A stretch of 64,000 nt of DNA from the NCBI GenBank assembly GCA_944472155.2, contig OX235272.1:99268020-99332019 (forward strand), given 5' to 3'. Shown piece by piece: positions 12,047-23,443 of this stretch. The translations under genes and the position numbers were made by a program. Numbering within the stretch: position 1 is the first letter of the stretch; every line of letters starts with the position of its first letter. The notes beneath the pieces are model-generated. The model searched no databases. It was not told the DNA's origin and was given only the letters and a program-made list of their open reading frames with translations. Origin of the DNA: Trichobilharzia szidati. Taxonomy: Eukaryota; Platyhelminthes; Trematoda; Strigeidida; Schistosomatidae.

Positions 12047-12225
12047 GTGTCTTAACAATCAACGAAATCGTCTCTCAACTTAGACGTCCAGGATTCGATC
12101 CCCAGTGGATTCATGGATGTCTAGAGTTAAAGTCTCCCAAACTAGGACAAAACAGCTGTTCAGTACTCCCTGGTTTTCAATGGCTCTCAAACTAATATAA
12201 TTCTGTGATCAGAATTAATTTAAAC
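12047..12225 (+). mobile_element. SINE-H copy, decayed
   Basis: tRNA-like head with gtccaggattcgatccccag, then tctcccaaactaggacaaaa, cagctgttcagtactccctg and a tail. The 5' ribozyme strand is mutated away. Confidence 0.6.
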
Positions 12226-12433
12226 CATCATGCATTTCAAAATAGAAAACAGGAAAAATAACAGTGTCAGCTAATAAGGTTATAGTTCATCAGACTGAAT
12301 TCAGCTCAGTGAAATGAAATCAGTAATATCCACAGTTACGCAATCAATTTGATTAAAATCGAATGCATTTACCACAGAAGTTCGGAACTGATCAAATTCT
12401 CTTTCTGTATGTATGAGTCTGGTTGAAAACATT

Positions 12434-12835
12434 TCACTCCATTAGCCTCGGAAAAGTGTAGTAAATTTGTTGCCTTTTGTATATTTTGAAAGATTGGGAG
12501 ATCTCGACTGAATGCCTCACATCCACATGGTGTCTGCACTTTGTGAATATTTGCTTCATTTTAAGACATAAATTCTTTTGAATATAATCAGAAAAATGAA
12601 CTGAAGCCTTTCTTTCTGTCCTACCATTGTACTTGATACCACAAATGTGTATAAGTGCATGAACACATTTGCAGGCTACATAGGCAAGGTACTTAACTAG
12701 TTTAGAATGGCTTATTGATAATGTGGTACTGAGTTTGTTCAAGTTTGCAGATACGCACTGCTGACGAGTGCCAACTAGCACGAAACCTAGATCACGCAAG
12801 GCTTCCTGCCAATTGCCTCCAACCATCTAATATCA
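12434..12835 (-). pseudogene. PLE GIY-YIG fragment joined to repeat R-D
   Basis: 12434-12700 on the minus strand encodes HICGIKYNGRTERKASVHFS, a decayed GIY-YIG signature, followed by PLE-like C-terminal text. 12740-12835 is the inverse of repeat R-D at 6049. Confidence 0.6.
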
Positions 12836-12839
12836 TCAC

Positions 12840-14355
12840 ATAGGAACTGATTTGTGGTGTACTATGTTTAAGTAAGACGTTTAGTAACTTTCCTCGATAA
12901 ATTTATTATTCTGTATGGATTGGAATTTCATCAAAAAGTGTTTCAGTTAGACATACAATTATGTTCTAATTTCTTATTATCTGTCATTTAATACTATTCC
13001 TATATGACCATGATTAGGCATTTTCATAAATGCCAACCCCAGGTACATTAACTGAAATATTTCTAAGGGATCAGAAAACCATGGTTTTTATTCATTTACC
13101 AAAAGGAATGAAATGATTTCTGTTTTAGCATGTTTCCTTCTTACTAAGCTGATTAGAATTTTACATATTATATGTATATGTAATTAAAAGAACAGTGGGT
13201 GACAGCAATGTGTGTGAATAAGACAGCATATGATGCAGTATTTTCGAAAAAATATTTGTTAGATTATAACATATTTTGCTTGAGGTACAGAGATAGAAAA
13301 TACAACCCAGTAAGAGGATGATACACAGTGTTTTGTAAAGTGGTACGTACACGATATGTACTCCACCGTAAACTGTGCAGATATTATGCAGATATTAATA
13401 TACATATGAATGCATAAATCAGTACTTCGCATAATACGGCGAACAAAGGACATAAATTTCCTGCTGTTTATATAATTATTGTTTGAAAACATCATGTTGT
13501 ATGTCCATGCATACGTGAAAAAAAATAAAAGGAAAAAGTTATTCTGTGAAAGTAATCTTGCTAGTTTTAAGATTAATTGCTAGCCACAAATGCTGTTATT
13601 GTGATTGTATCGAATACCCATCCATATTGTAAGTAAAACGAAAGGGGTTTAGTGAAGTAGATGTTCAGTCTCAGTAGCATTTACTTCGTAAACATGCGTA
13701 TGCACAAGAAACAAGGTGATATTAAAACAAGGTGTACTTTCACACTCTAATAAAAATTTCTAAGTTTAGTAATTGTTTTGATTTTACTGTTGAAGAGGCC
13801 AAGTGTAGAAGAGATACTTGATACAAATAATGTACAAATTTCAGTATTTAAATTCAGATAATTTCAGCATTTCATAGATTAACTATGAGGATATATTCAG
13901 CATACAATTTTTTAGGTATAAGATTTCCTGAATAGCTTAATGTAATGTACAAATATCTTTTTTATCTCATATTTCAGCAGTACTTTCAAGGAATTAAAGA
14001 CTCAGATGAATTTCATCTTTATGGATAAAGTTATACGTGTAATTTCACTTTTAAAAGGCATGGCTCGTTAAAGATGAAGACAAATGAATATTTAAAAGTT
14101 AAACTTTTAAAATTTGTCTCATTTCAAAGGACACTTCTTCCCAAATCAAAGTTGGTTAGAGAAGCAATGTCAATTCACAGTACAGCACCATCATCAATTA
14201 ATGCTACTGATGAATAACTGTTCTTATACTTGGTTTTGCCGACCATTACTCAAAGAAATCTGAATATTAATCCTCTTTCTCTTTAAAAATTGACTTCAAG
14301 CTGTACATTTTTCATCTCCATTTTAAATATTTAAGAGTACCAAGATACGTCACTT
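12840..14355. other. No gene recognised
   Basis: AT-rich, no supported coding sequence; short open frames here look like chance. Confidence 0.5.
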
Positions 14356-14359
14356 TTTA

Positions 14360-14720
14360 TATGAATTTGGGTTCTTTTTGTGTGCATCACTGGATGAAGA
14401 GGGGAAATCAGTCAATGAGATTGTGAAGCTACATTGAGTGAGATGCTTTGGAAATGTATTTCACATGCCAAGCTATCACTTTCCACAACGAGTTATGTTG
14501 GCTGATGTATGGTCAGAGTACAAAGAGTTTGGTGGTGATATGATCGAAAAATGGCTTTAATCCATGATCTGAGTCACGCAAGAATGTGTAGACTATCTGC
14601 CTGGGGTCTTCAAGATGCCTGGAACCAACAGTGAGAGACTATTAATGGCATGGATCAAAATGGTTTCCAGTGGCGCGGATACATTCATTCTTTGAGGTCC
14701 CCAGCTTATAAAACACAACC
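14360..14720 (+). mobile_element. RTE-A LINE 3' end fragment
   Basis: Translation fragments match the RTE-A C-terminus (WFGNVFHMPSYHFPQ..., GVIWSEYKEFGG, SARLGSSRCLEPT-type text) with frame breaks; atggatcaaaatggtttcca and cggatacattcattctttg match the end of the ORF. Confidence 0.6.
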
Positions 14721-15521
14721 AAATAAAAATCCACCTTAGCTACAAATCTTTCTTATTTGAATTTCCATGTAATGATGATTTTTCCCATAAAATTCCATTT
14801 TTTATAGTGTCTTGGAATTTTTGTTTTTCTCCCCTCATATCTGTTTTTGGGAAGTATAGGCAGATTAAATTTCTGCTATTTTGTTCATGTTTCTACATTT
14901 AAAATTCAGTCTGGTTCAAATAGGCTTGGGATATCCAAAACTTTGTGAGTTATGTTTTGCGCTGATGACGAAAAGTTGGTTGTAACAAAAATTTTTTCAC
15001 AACCATAGTGACTACTCCTTCCTGTATCTAAATATTTCGAAAAAAGATAGGGCATACTAAATGTTTTGACATGTACATCGTGTGGGGATGTGTGAGAACA
15101 GTTCTCTACATATTATCATGCTATGAAAAGTTTCTACAGTAGTCAAAAATAGCTACTGTTGCATTCTGAAACTAAAAAGAATACTTTATTTTCGCTTACC
15201 GGTGCCTTTTGAATTCTAAAACAACAACTGTATAGTAAGATGCCTGCAGCTCAAGCTGGTAGTGTCGTAGGGAAGTACATATAGTAGATGAAAAACTAGG
15301 GTGAAGCTGTTGTGTAAACATTCTCAGTTTTCAATGAGACCAAAAACAAAATCATTAAAGAAGGAATTTAATGAGGAAAGGATCCATTCTGCATCACATA
15401 ATTTAGTCTGCAACCCATAAATGTTCAATTCAAGTTACCAGGCAGGGAAGAATTGTTATGATTTCATTAAAGGCACTTCAATATTGCTTTAAAATACATT
15501 TAGACTGAAGAACTAATAGTA

Positions 15522-16072
15522 TTATTATTATTTCCTTTAGTTCCTAGAGGAACATAGGGCTTCAGCCATGCGTCTCCATTACGTTCGGTTCTCTGCTAGA
15601 GTTTTCACCTGGCTCCAAGTCTGCCCATACGCTTTCATCATCTCTTCACATGACCTCCTCCAAGTCACCCTTGGACGACCAACTCGTCGCTTCCCTTTCG
15701 GGTTCCACTCGAGGACTTGTCTAGTGATGTCACTTGCTGGTTTCCTCAGAGTGTGGCCAATCCATCTCCATTTCTTCCTGCCTATTTGTTTCACAATCGG
15801 TTCCTGGTTGGTTCGCTCCCAGAGATCTTTGTTGCTGATCCTTTCCGGCCATCTGATCTTGAGTATTGAGCGAAGACATCTGTTAATGAAGGTCTGTAGC
15901 TTGTTTGAGGTGCTCTTTGTGAGACGCCAAGTCTCTGATCCGTATAGTAGTACTGACTTCACATTGGAGTTGAAAATCCGGATCTTATTTTTGACGCTGA
16001 ATGTTGTTGACCTCCACACAGACTTGAGAGTAATGAAAGCTTGCCTTGCTTTCCCGATCCTTGCTTTGATAT
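15522..16072 (-). pseudogene. RTE-B LINE, 5'-truncated copy
   Basis: Encodes the RTE C-terminus: SVLLYGSETWRLTKSTSNKL, INRCLRSILKIRWPER, KKWRWIGHTLRKPASDIT, GKRRVGRPRVTWRRSCEE. The 3' terminus is tagggcttc.. tcctctaggaa (minus-strand gccctatgttcc) followed by (AAT)n. Open for 146 codons. No RT catalytic region. Confidence 0.8.
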
Positions 16073-16894
16073 AGTATAATATTCATCAACTGAAATATTT
16101 CGTTTTCTTTTGGGACATCAGATAATACTGTCATCCACACCATAATACTGTATCACTTTGTTTTATACCTGGTAATTTTATCGAATATGCATTCAGATAA
16201 TGCTATTTTCATAAGTTCAAGATGGTCTGTATCTAACTGTTCGGATATAAATTTCACTCGTCATCATAACTCGTCATACTCATGTTCTTATCAAAGTGAT
16301 TCTTACAGAAATTATTAATTTGACGACACAAGCTTCATCGTCTAACTGTATTCACAAAACTATTAGGTCCACGCTGGCATTTTCTTATGTTAATCAGAAT
16401 TCTAAACATAAATAAGGGTCATGAGTAATTTATAAAAATCAGTGTGTCTGATTATCAATCTTTCGAACTCATCAAAAAAATCAACCATACTACTTAAGGC
16501 TACAAATGAAGCGTTACATTATCAAAGGAGATAATGAAAATAAATCACTTTGTGATAAGTCAGCCATTGAAAGTAACTCATATTAAAATGACAAAAACTT
16601 CAGAGGTCAAACAAGGTGAAAAATTAACCTGCCTAATATATTTCTGTTTGAAAACAAAATAGTTCCGTAAGATTTATAACCACTATAACGTTTACGGATG
16701 ATACTCACACATACATTTTAATGCTTTAAATATGGTTCAACGAATTTCGCGCTAAGATAAACAGAAATAATAATGCCAATAATGAAAATAGTTCTAGACT
16801 ATTTTGTCTTTTAACACATATTCTTATCCATTTGCGTTTAGTCAGAGTATTGAATGAAGTTGGAAGTTAGCTTGAGTTTTAACCATAATGTGTT

Positions 16895-17080
16895 ATTCCC
16901 AGTTAGAGAACTACTGAAAACCACGAAGTACTGGACAGCCGGTTCATTCCTCTTTGGGGCTCTTCAGCAGTATACGTACATAACCATACTGTGAAACAAA
17001 GTGCTCACTGGTGACCAATTACACAATGAAGTTGCCTAGAGTTCTAGTGGGAATTCGTGATTACCAGGCTTATCCATAGG
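16895..17080 (-). mobile_element. SINE-H copy, decayed
   Basis: ttagagaactactgaaaacc, tactggacagccggttcatt and ctctttggggctcttcagca parallel the minus-oriented copy at 11293. Confidence 0.55.
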
Positions 17081-17084
17081 CTTA

Positions 17085-17465
17085 GTTGGCGGGTAGTTTT
17101 AGTTGACATAGGATTAGGTTGGGAAAGAGCTAAGGGTGGTCAAATACAAAAATGGCATAAGTCCATGAAATCTTTAATAGTTAGTTCTATCCATGTAGGA
17201 AGCTGCAGGCTTCCTCAAGATTCAGTAAACCAATGAATTAAGGCTGTTGGTGATATAGCTCGAAATCGTTCTCACTGGAGAAGACACATTCACCTTCTCT
17301 GATCTGTTCTAGCCAAAAAACCCAACTGTATTTCTAATGTTACTATTCTTTCTTCCTCACATTTCTGCTTATAATCATTCTTCCGAATTTCTCTTTACAC
17401 CTTTTGTCTTTCTTTCTTTGATTTATGGAGTGTGGAGTTTCTATATTGAAACCAGTCAGTCATCC
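17085..17465 (+). mobile_element. RTE-A LINE 3' end fragment
   Basis: Matches the C-terminal coding end (HKSMKSLIVSSI.VGSCRLPQ, AVGDIARNRSHWRRHIHLL) and the 3' UTR (tatggagtgtggagtttct). Confidence 0.6.
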
Positions 17466-17469
17466 TGGT

Positions 17470-18765
17470 TTTTATTAAGTAACACAAAATAATAACCACT
17501 AAAGAAGCAGTTTTGGCATCATAGGGATTAAAAACATCAAAATCGGATACCTTGTAATATGTATTGATTATGTGTTTCGGTCTCATCAGGAATATAAATG
17601 AGAGTCGACATTTCTTGTTGAACGAATCGTCAACAAGATGAATAAAAAGAATGTTATTTCCATTGCGTATAATCAAAATATAGTCTATTTCATGACAACT
17701 ATTCTTATCTAAATGGATAAATCAATATGTTCTTCAGATTCCATATTGAGAAACTAGTAAATTAAAATTTTCTGTTAGCTTATTTTTCATTTGATACCTT
17801 TGAAGAGAGAAATTTATTTTGCTACTTTTCTTTGGTTCAGACTAGTTTACTTATGTTTAGTAGGTATACTCCCTCCCCAAAAACATAATACTGTGAGGTC
17901 TAGAACAATAGAAATCTCGAATTATTGTATATTTTAAATGTTAAGTTACGTATTTCATTTTCCTACATATGAGCTATGACAAGTTGGAAGCTGGTTGGTC
18001 ATTTTTGACAACAAAGCTTAGATTTTTATCTCACATAACTGGATAGTGAATTATGAGCATTACGGTTGACAAACAGAAAGGGATGCGTCTATTTCTCTTG
18101 AAATATATCTTTTCTCTGGTTTTATTCTCAAGGTTGATTCTTATCTTTCTGAAAAAATAAAGTATTGAGTCGATTTTGTTTAGTTAATAACTCTTCTCAG
18201 TAGAACAACTCCCTCTAGAAAACCATTGCACAAAGAAATCACTCTCAGAATTTATAAATCAGATAACTGGTCTCAAAATTTATCTTCATTTCTTATCTCA
18301 ATGTTTTGCTCAGAGTCCTTATAAATTTTGACATAATTATATAACTGAAAATGAGGAAACTTTGTGGCAGACATTTTAGACAACAACTGTAGGTATTATT
18401 GTCATCTGTCAAGGTCTAACAAATTATTCATTGGTACAGAAAAAAATAATTGAATATGTAATAAGAATTCGTCATTTCAAAAGGTTTTGCCAAAATGAGA
18501 TATATTTGTAAAACAGTACTTCTCACTTGTTATCAGTGAAGAAATAAATTGCACTCAGCACAAGGAAAGTATTCAAGTTTAAGTAATTGTATCAAGTCTG
18601 TCAGTGATTCTATATGGTAAAAAACATGGCGTGCTCGTCACAAAAGGGATTTCCAACAGGTCATTGCAAACTTCCACCAGTAAATCCCATCACTGGCTCG
18701 ACAGTGAAAATCTAATGACTGACTAGGAAGAATAAACAGCAAAATGCTTTAGCAACCAAACAACC
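17470..18765. other. No gene recognised
   Basis: AT-rich, nothing supported. Confidence 0.5.
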
Positions 18766-18769
18766 AAGA

Positions 18770-19015
18770 ACTTATCACCTAAAGAATATGTGGAAGGAGA
18801 TGAAGATGGATTGGACATACGCTGAATAAACTGTTCAGTGACATCACACGCTGGTCAGGCCCTGGAGTGGAACCTGAGTGGGAAACGATGAGTTGAACGG
18901 TGATATGGAAGAAAACCTGTGGGAGAAGTTAAGGGCTTATGGGCGATCATGGAACTGGCTAAAGACGAATGCATAGTACATGATGAACCTAAGGGAATAA
19001 CAGTTGTAAATGTAT
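18770..19015 (+). pseudogene. RTE-B LINE 3' coding fragment, decayed
   Basis: gaagatggattggacatac, gtgacatcacacgctggtc, gccctggagtggaacc and cgatgagttgaacggtgata track the RTE-B C-terminus with indels. Confidence 0.6.
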
Positions 19016-19264
19016 TCAAATCAGTCTATTTATTTTTGTAAACGCTTTCATCAATATATGAACAAAAATTGGTGACAGTTCATGATTTCATCTACAATAC
19101 ATGAAGTGTACTATGAATAAGCATGCTATTTGTAATAAAGAGTTGTGAATATGTGAATGAAACAATTTAAATACAAACTGCAGTTTCAGAATGAGTTAAA
19201 CCATATTGTTATTGAGTAGTAGGACGATTTTACTGGGAAACTGCATAGGTCATTCATCAAATGT

Positions 19265-19495
19265 AAAAAAGGTTTGGTCACCTAATGATTCCGGTTAGAG
19301 GAATAATGAATACCAGCAGGGAGCATCGGACAGCTGTTTGATCCTTGTTTGGAACTCTAGTACGCACCCATGACTCCAGTCGAAAATTAATCTGATGCCC
19401 ACTAATGACTGACTATGGAACAAAGTTGCCTGAAGTTCTAATGAGAAGTTGTGATCAGTGGGGCCCACCGATTACATTGACTGGTAGTCGTGCCA
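19265..19495 (-). mobile_element. SINE-H copy, decayed
   Basis: Minus-strand ctagagttccaaacaaggat, caaacagctgtccgatgctc and the tail match the family; the CUGANGA box is deleted. It lies head-to-head with the copy at 19498-19720. Confidence 0.6.
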
Positions 19496-19497
19496 TA

Positions 19498-19720
19498 TAT
19501 ATCGCGAATCGGCAGAAGTTAGAAGTGATGAACCATAGGATCCTGCCCCAACGGCTCAGTGGTTAACGAGTTCGCCTTGTAATTTGAAGGTTCTAGGTCC
19601 GATCCTTGGTGGTGGGGGGATAGGTGTTTACTCCTGAAGAATCTCACACTAGGGGAAGACAGCTTTCCATACTCCCTAGTTCCCAGCAGTTCTCTAACTG
19701 AGGTCAGTTCGTGATCAAAA
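19498..19720 (+). mobile_element. SINE-H copy with intact CUGANGA box
   Basis: Leader cgaatcggcagaagttagaa, tRNA-like head (ggctcagtggttaacgagtt ... ggttctaggtccgatcc), then ctgaagaatctcacactagg and ggaagacagctttccatact. The CUGANGA box is present (ctgaaga), but stem II is mispaired and GAAAC reads GAAGAC. Confidence 0.65.
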
Positions 19721-20844
19721 TTGAAATCAGACAAACCATTGTAAGCTAACATTTGCAACCAAACTTATTCAGAATGGATTTTAATTTCATGGGGACATGG
19801 ATAATATGAAATTTGGAAAAACACTCAAAGCCAAAGAATATCAATCTGCTGCGTTATCTTAGAGTGGGATTCATTACTTAACTCACTCACAACTTTACCA
19901 GTCTACAGATTCTATAGACTCAGAATACATGAAGGCGTTGGGTTGTTATGGCATACCATGATCCCACTTGATCAGTTTAGTCGCTATTGTTTTATTTAGA
20001 GAAAACGTTCTGGTTGGAATAATTTCACCGAGTTGTATTCTTTATCCACCTAGGCTTTCATACCTTGCACGGTAATATTAGGCAGTCGAAAATGAAGCCA
20101 TAAATATTATCATTATTTGTTTATAATTTACTACTCAAAAAGCAACCGTCCGTTAAAGTGTCATTTCACGTAGAAAAAACATCACAGATTACATTTATTT
20201 TACAATGATTTTCTCTCTTACATATAAAATTTAAATACTTAGACGTGCATCTTTTATTTCTGAAGATTTGTCTTGCTTTCTTCCCTGTTTGAATCTTTCT
20301 CTTTCCACAACCGATTTTGTTTCTATGCCATGACCACTTTGTCCTAAGTTAAAAATGCAATACTTATAAAAGTGTTATGCGAAAATTTCATTTGAAAAAC
20401 TTCATTCACACCGCTTAGTACGACCTATTTCTCACAGCTCATTTTTCTCCACCTTTCGTCTAATTCATTCCAAGCGCCGCGTTAAACTTATTTGTAAGAA
20501 TAATTTTCCCACCTCAGTCAACTGTTTTCAACTTTATTATTGGTAATTTATACACAGACAGGATGGAGAGTAATTACTAGTGTTGAACGTTTCCAATTGT
20601 TTATTTCTATGCGTTACGTTTAGACAAAAAGTGAAAATTAGCTTTTTCTGATTTCCTAAAATTAAAGTAAAAGAGAAAATTCCTCACATGTCAATGAAAC
20701 TGTACTAAGTGAACATATGTTTTCAAAAACTTCATTCAGACCTTGGCTGTTATGTCTTACACGACTGAGTTATTTACATTTTTGGCAAAATGTTTAAATT
20801 CCTCTTAAATTCTCTCTCTAGTAAAATAATCAATAGATCTTTTC

Positions 20845-20930
20845 AACAGCACGCACCAACCAAGATTGAACCAAGGACCTCCCGGTTACGAAGCGAGCTC
20901 ATAGACCACTAGACTACTGGGACCCAAAAG
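20845..20930 (-). mobile_element. SINE-H tRNA-like head only
   Basis: Minus-strand tttgggtcccagtagtctag ... aggtccttggttcaatcttg with a B-box-like segment. The ribozyme module is missing. Confidence 0.6.
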
Positions 20931-21185
20931 TCCATCAATTTCAGCTTTTTTGAATTTTCTATGTATATTTAGCGCAACCGCCATTACTGTTTCTTTGCAT
21001 TACTGTTGTTGACAGTAAAATTTCAGATGTCTAACATTGAGAAAAATACATGCATTTCATTTTTATACTATCTGCTATGAGCAGTGGAAAGACAATAACT
21101 TGTGTAGGATATCTTGTTTGCACAGCGAAATATATGTGAGAATCAAAACTGTTGTGTTGTACAACAGTGATCAGCCGATCAGTGT

Positions 21186-21430
21186 AATCACGAACTGACT
21201 TCATTTAGAGAACCACTGAAAACCAAGAAGTACTGGGTAGCTGTTTCGTCTTCCTTCTCGCGAACTGTTCAGAGTTACTGATCCACTTCTCGGCAGGTGA
21301 TCATACCCAGAACCTTCAGGTTACAAGGTAAGCTTGTTGAATGTTTATCTACCGGGATAGAATTCAATGGTTTCCCAGTGGTTCTGTAACTGAAGTTAAT
21401 TCGTGATCAAACTTAAGGTTTGTCCATTGA
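21186..21430 (-). mobile_element. SINE-H copy plus opposed tail fragment
   Basis: 21186-21360 is a minus-oriented copy (tacaaggtaagctt, agaaccttcaggtta, agctgtttcgtcttcc); 21366-21430 is a plus-oriented tail (cagtggttctgtaactgaag). The two face each other. Confidence 0.55.
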
Positions 21431-21434
21431 AAAG

Positions 21435-22780
21435 AGCAACAATAAATGACCTGTAATGCAAATAATGTTGAAAATGGATTTTATGTAAACTATATCACTA
21501 AATGTTTACTGATGAAATAATGAATCTCTTCTTTCTCAGTTTAATAAGATACTACTCAGTGGCACTCTAGCTGCTCAATAAAATGTTCTCATCCGAGTTG
21601 ATAACTCATATAATTAGGAGAGGACTAATTAATCATTGATAAAACTAATATGATGCGATTCATTCTGCGGTTAGAATTCACCTTATAAACTTAATCTTGG
21701 TTCTGTCATATCAAAAGTGATCTTTTTCAAAGCGTGCGAAGTTACTCCAAAAATATTAATAATGAAGCCTTATGTTCCTGATAAAACTTTTTGAACTGCA
21801 AGACACAGTGGAACTAAACATGATTTCTATTTTGGTGTTGAATCTTATCATGAACTCTGAATTTCATTTCCTGACTAATAAGTGACTTTAGTTTAAGTTT
21901 TAAAGTCATCCAACACTATCGATAACATAATGTAGAAGTGTTCCTCAAAGCAGACTATAGATTTCAGATTTCATTGGATATGAACGTGAAATTGAGGAGT
22001 TTATTCGTTCACATTGAAGTCATCCTTTTAGATCATTGGGAAACTTAGCTTTTAATGGATTCTATGACTTCCTATATTTAGAGAAATCGTTATTTTATCA
22101 GTAAGGTCTTTAGACAAGTGTATAATTCACGCGCTTGCAGAAACTGTACTTTTTAGACTCTCAGTTTAGAAAGAAAGGTTTTAGTGAAAGCAAATTTATA
22201 TAACTTTTATACTATGAAGACTTTCATTGTGAAATACTGTGTTTCAAGATTACTTTTCTTTTCTCAAAATTGTGCAGAAAGATAATAAATGTATAGCTGA
22301 ACAGTCAAAAATAATCACTAATATATCGTATCCACAGAGTTAGTTTTTACTTTCAAGTAGTCTAGTTAGTTACGTTGTTGTCTCCAACTAGCAACAACTC
22401 TAGTTATGTGGAAAAGTGTTCTGCTAGATTTGCGCTTTGGCCTCACGACTTGCTTACTCCTTAGCCTGGTCCATTCAACCTGGCGGCTAGTACTGATTCT
22501 TAGCTTAAAAAAAACAAAAACATAATATTTAAATATCTCTTTTAATTGTTATGTAATTATCATGGAACTTTGAGACAAGTGACAAGTTTATGGAGAGAAT
22601 CGTCAGTGTAAAGCGTGATTAATCGGATTTTTTCAGAAAATTACCTTAAGTACAGAATTCGCTTATTTCTAATAAAGACAAACAGATGAAATCAGTAATT
22701 TATGCGTATTATCAAGCAAACTAATCAGTGTACAAAATGACTTAAACTTCGTCTGTTATCTTAAATTCACTAAATATCTG
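21435..22780. other. No gene recognised
   Basis: AT-rich, nothing supported. Confidence 0.5.
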
Positions 22781-22784
22781 CATG

Positions 22785-23440
22785 CCACTGCTAAAAAGAC
22801 AAAAGAATCAGAAGAAAAGAAATAGAAAAAGTCACTTCATCCGGAACCGCCAAATGAAATTTTCCCAGTGGATATATCTAATTATGTTCACAATTTATCT
22901 GATGTCTCCCTATCAAAAGAACAAGTGGAAAATCTGTCATTGGGATTCAACTTCTGTGTTCCCATGAAAAACATAAAGCAAATTGACGTCGAATGCCAAT
23001 TCGAAAATCTTTATGATCAACTTATGGGGCTACATGCTACGTTCAACGTTAGCGAAAGCTGCTTGAAAGCAAAGATGGTTGATATTGCTCACCAATTTCG
23101 AATCATGACAACCAATCAAAAGTCGCACATAACCAAAGAACACAGGAGATCACTAAATAAACTACGAAAAGACAATAAAATTGTTATTCTAAAAGCTGAT
23201 AAAGGACAAAGCGTAGTCCTAATGAATAAGAGAGATTATCTCGAAAAAATAAATCAAATTCTCTCCGATGAAATTAAATTCAAATAGGAAAATCAAGCAA
23301 AAGATAAAACGTTGTCTAACGAAAAGAAAATTGTACAGCGGTTACGCCAAATATTCAAAGAAAATATATTGATAAAAACACATATAGAAATATCAGGCCG
23401 ATTGAGGCAAAAATCCAAAAATTCCACGAGAGCGAAAAAA
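22785..23440 (+). pseudogene. Penelope-like element, N-terminal part of the ORF
   Basis: Encodes HPEPPNEIFPVDISNYV, LSKEQVENLSLGFNFCVP (typical PLE N-terminal motif), LNKLRKDNKIVILKADKGQ, VVLMNKRDYLEKI, then a TAG at 23285-23287 and, in shifted frames, YRNIRPIEAKI. This leads up to, and stops just before, the PLE segment that precedes the RT palm. The 128-bp satellite begins at the break, so the rest of the element is missing or lies beyond the array. Confidence 0.75.
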
Positions 23441-23443
23441 TCC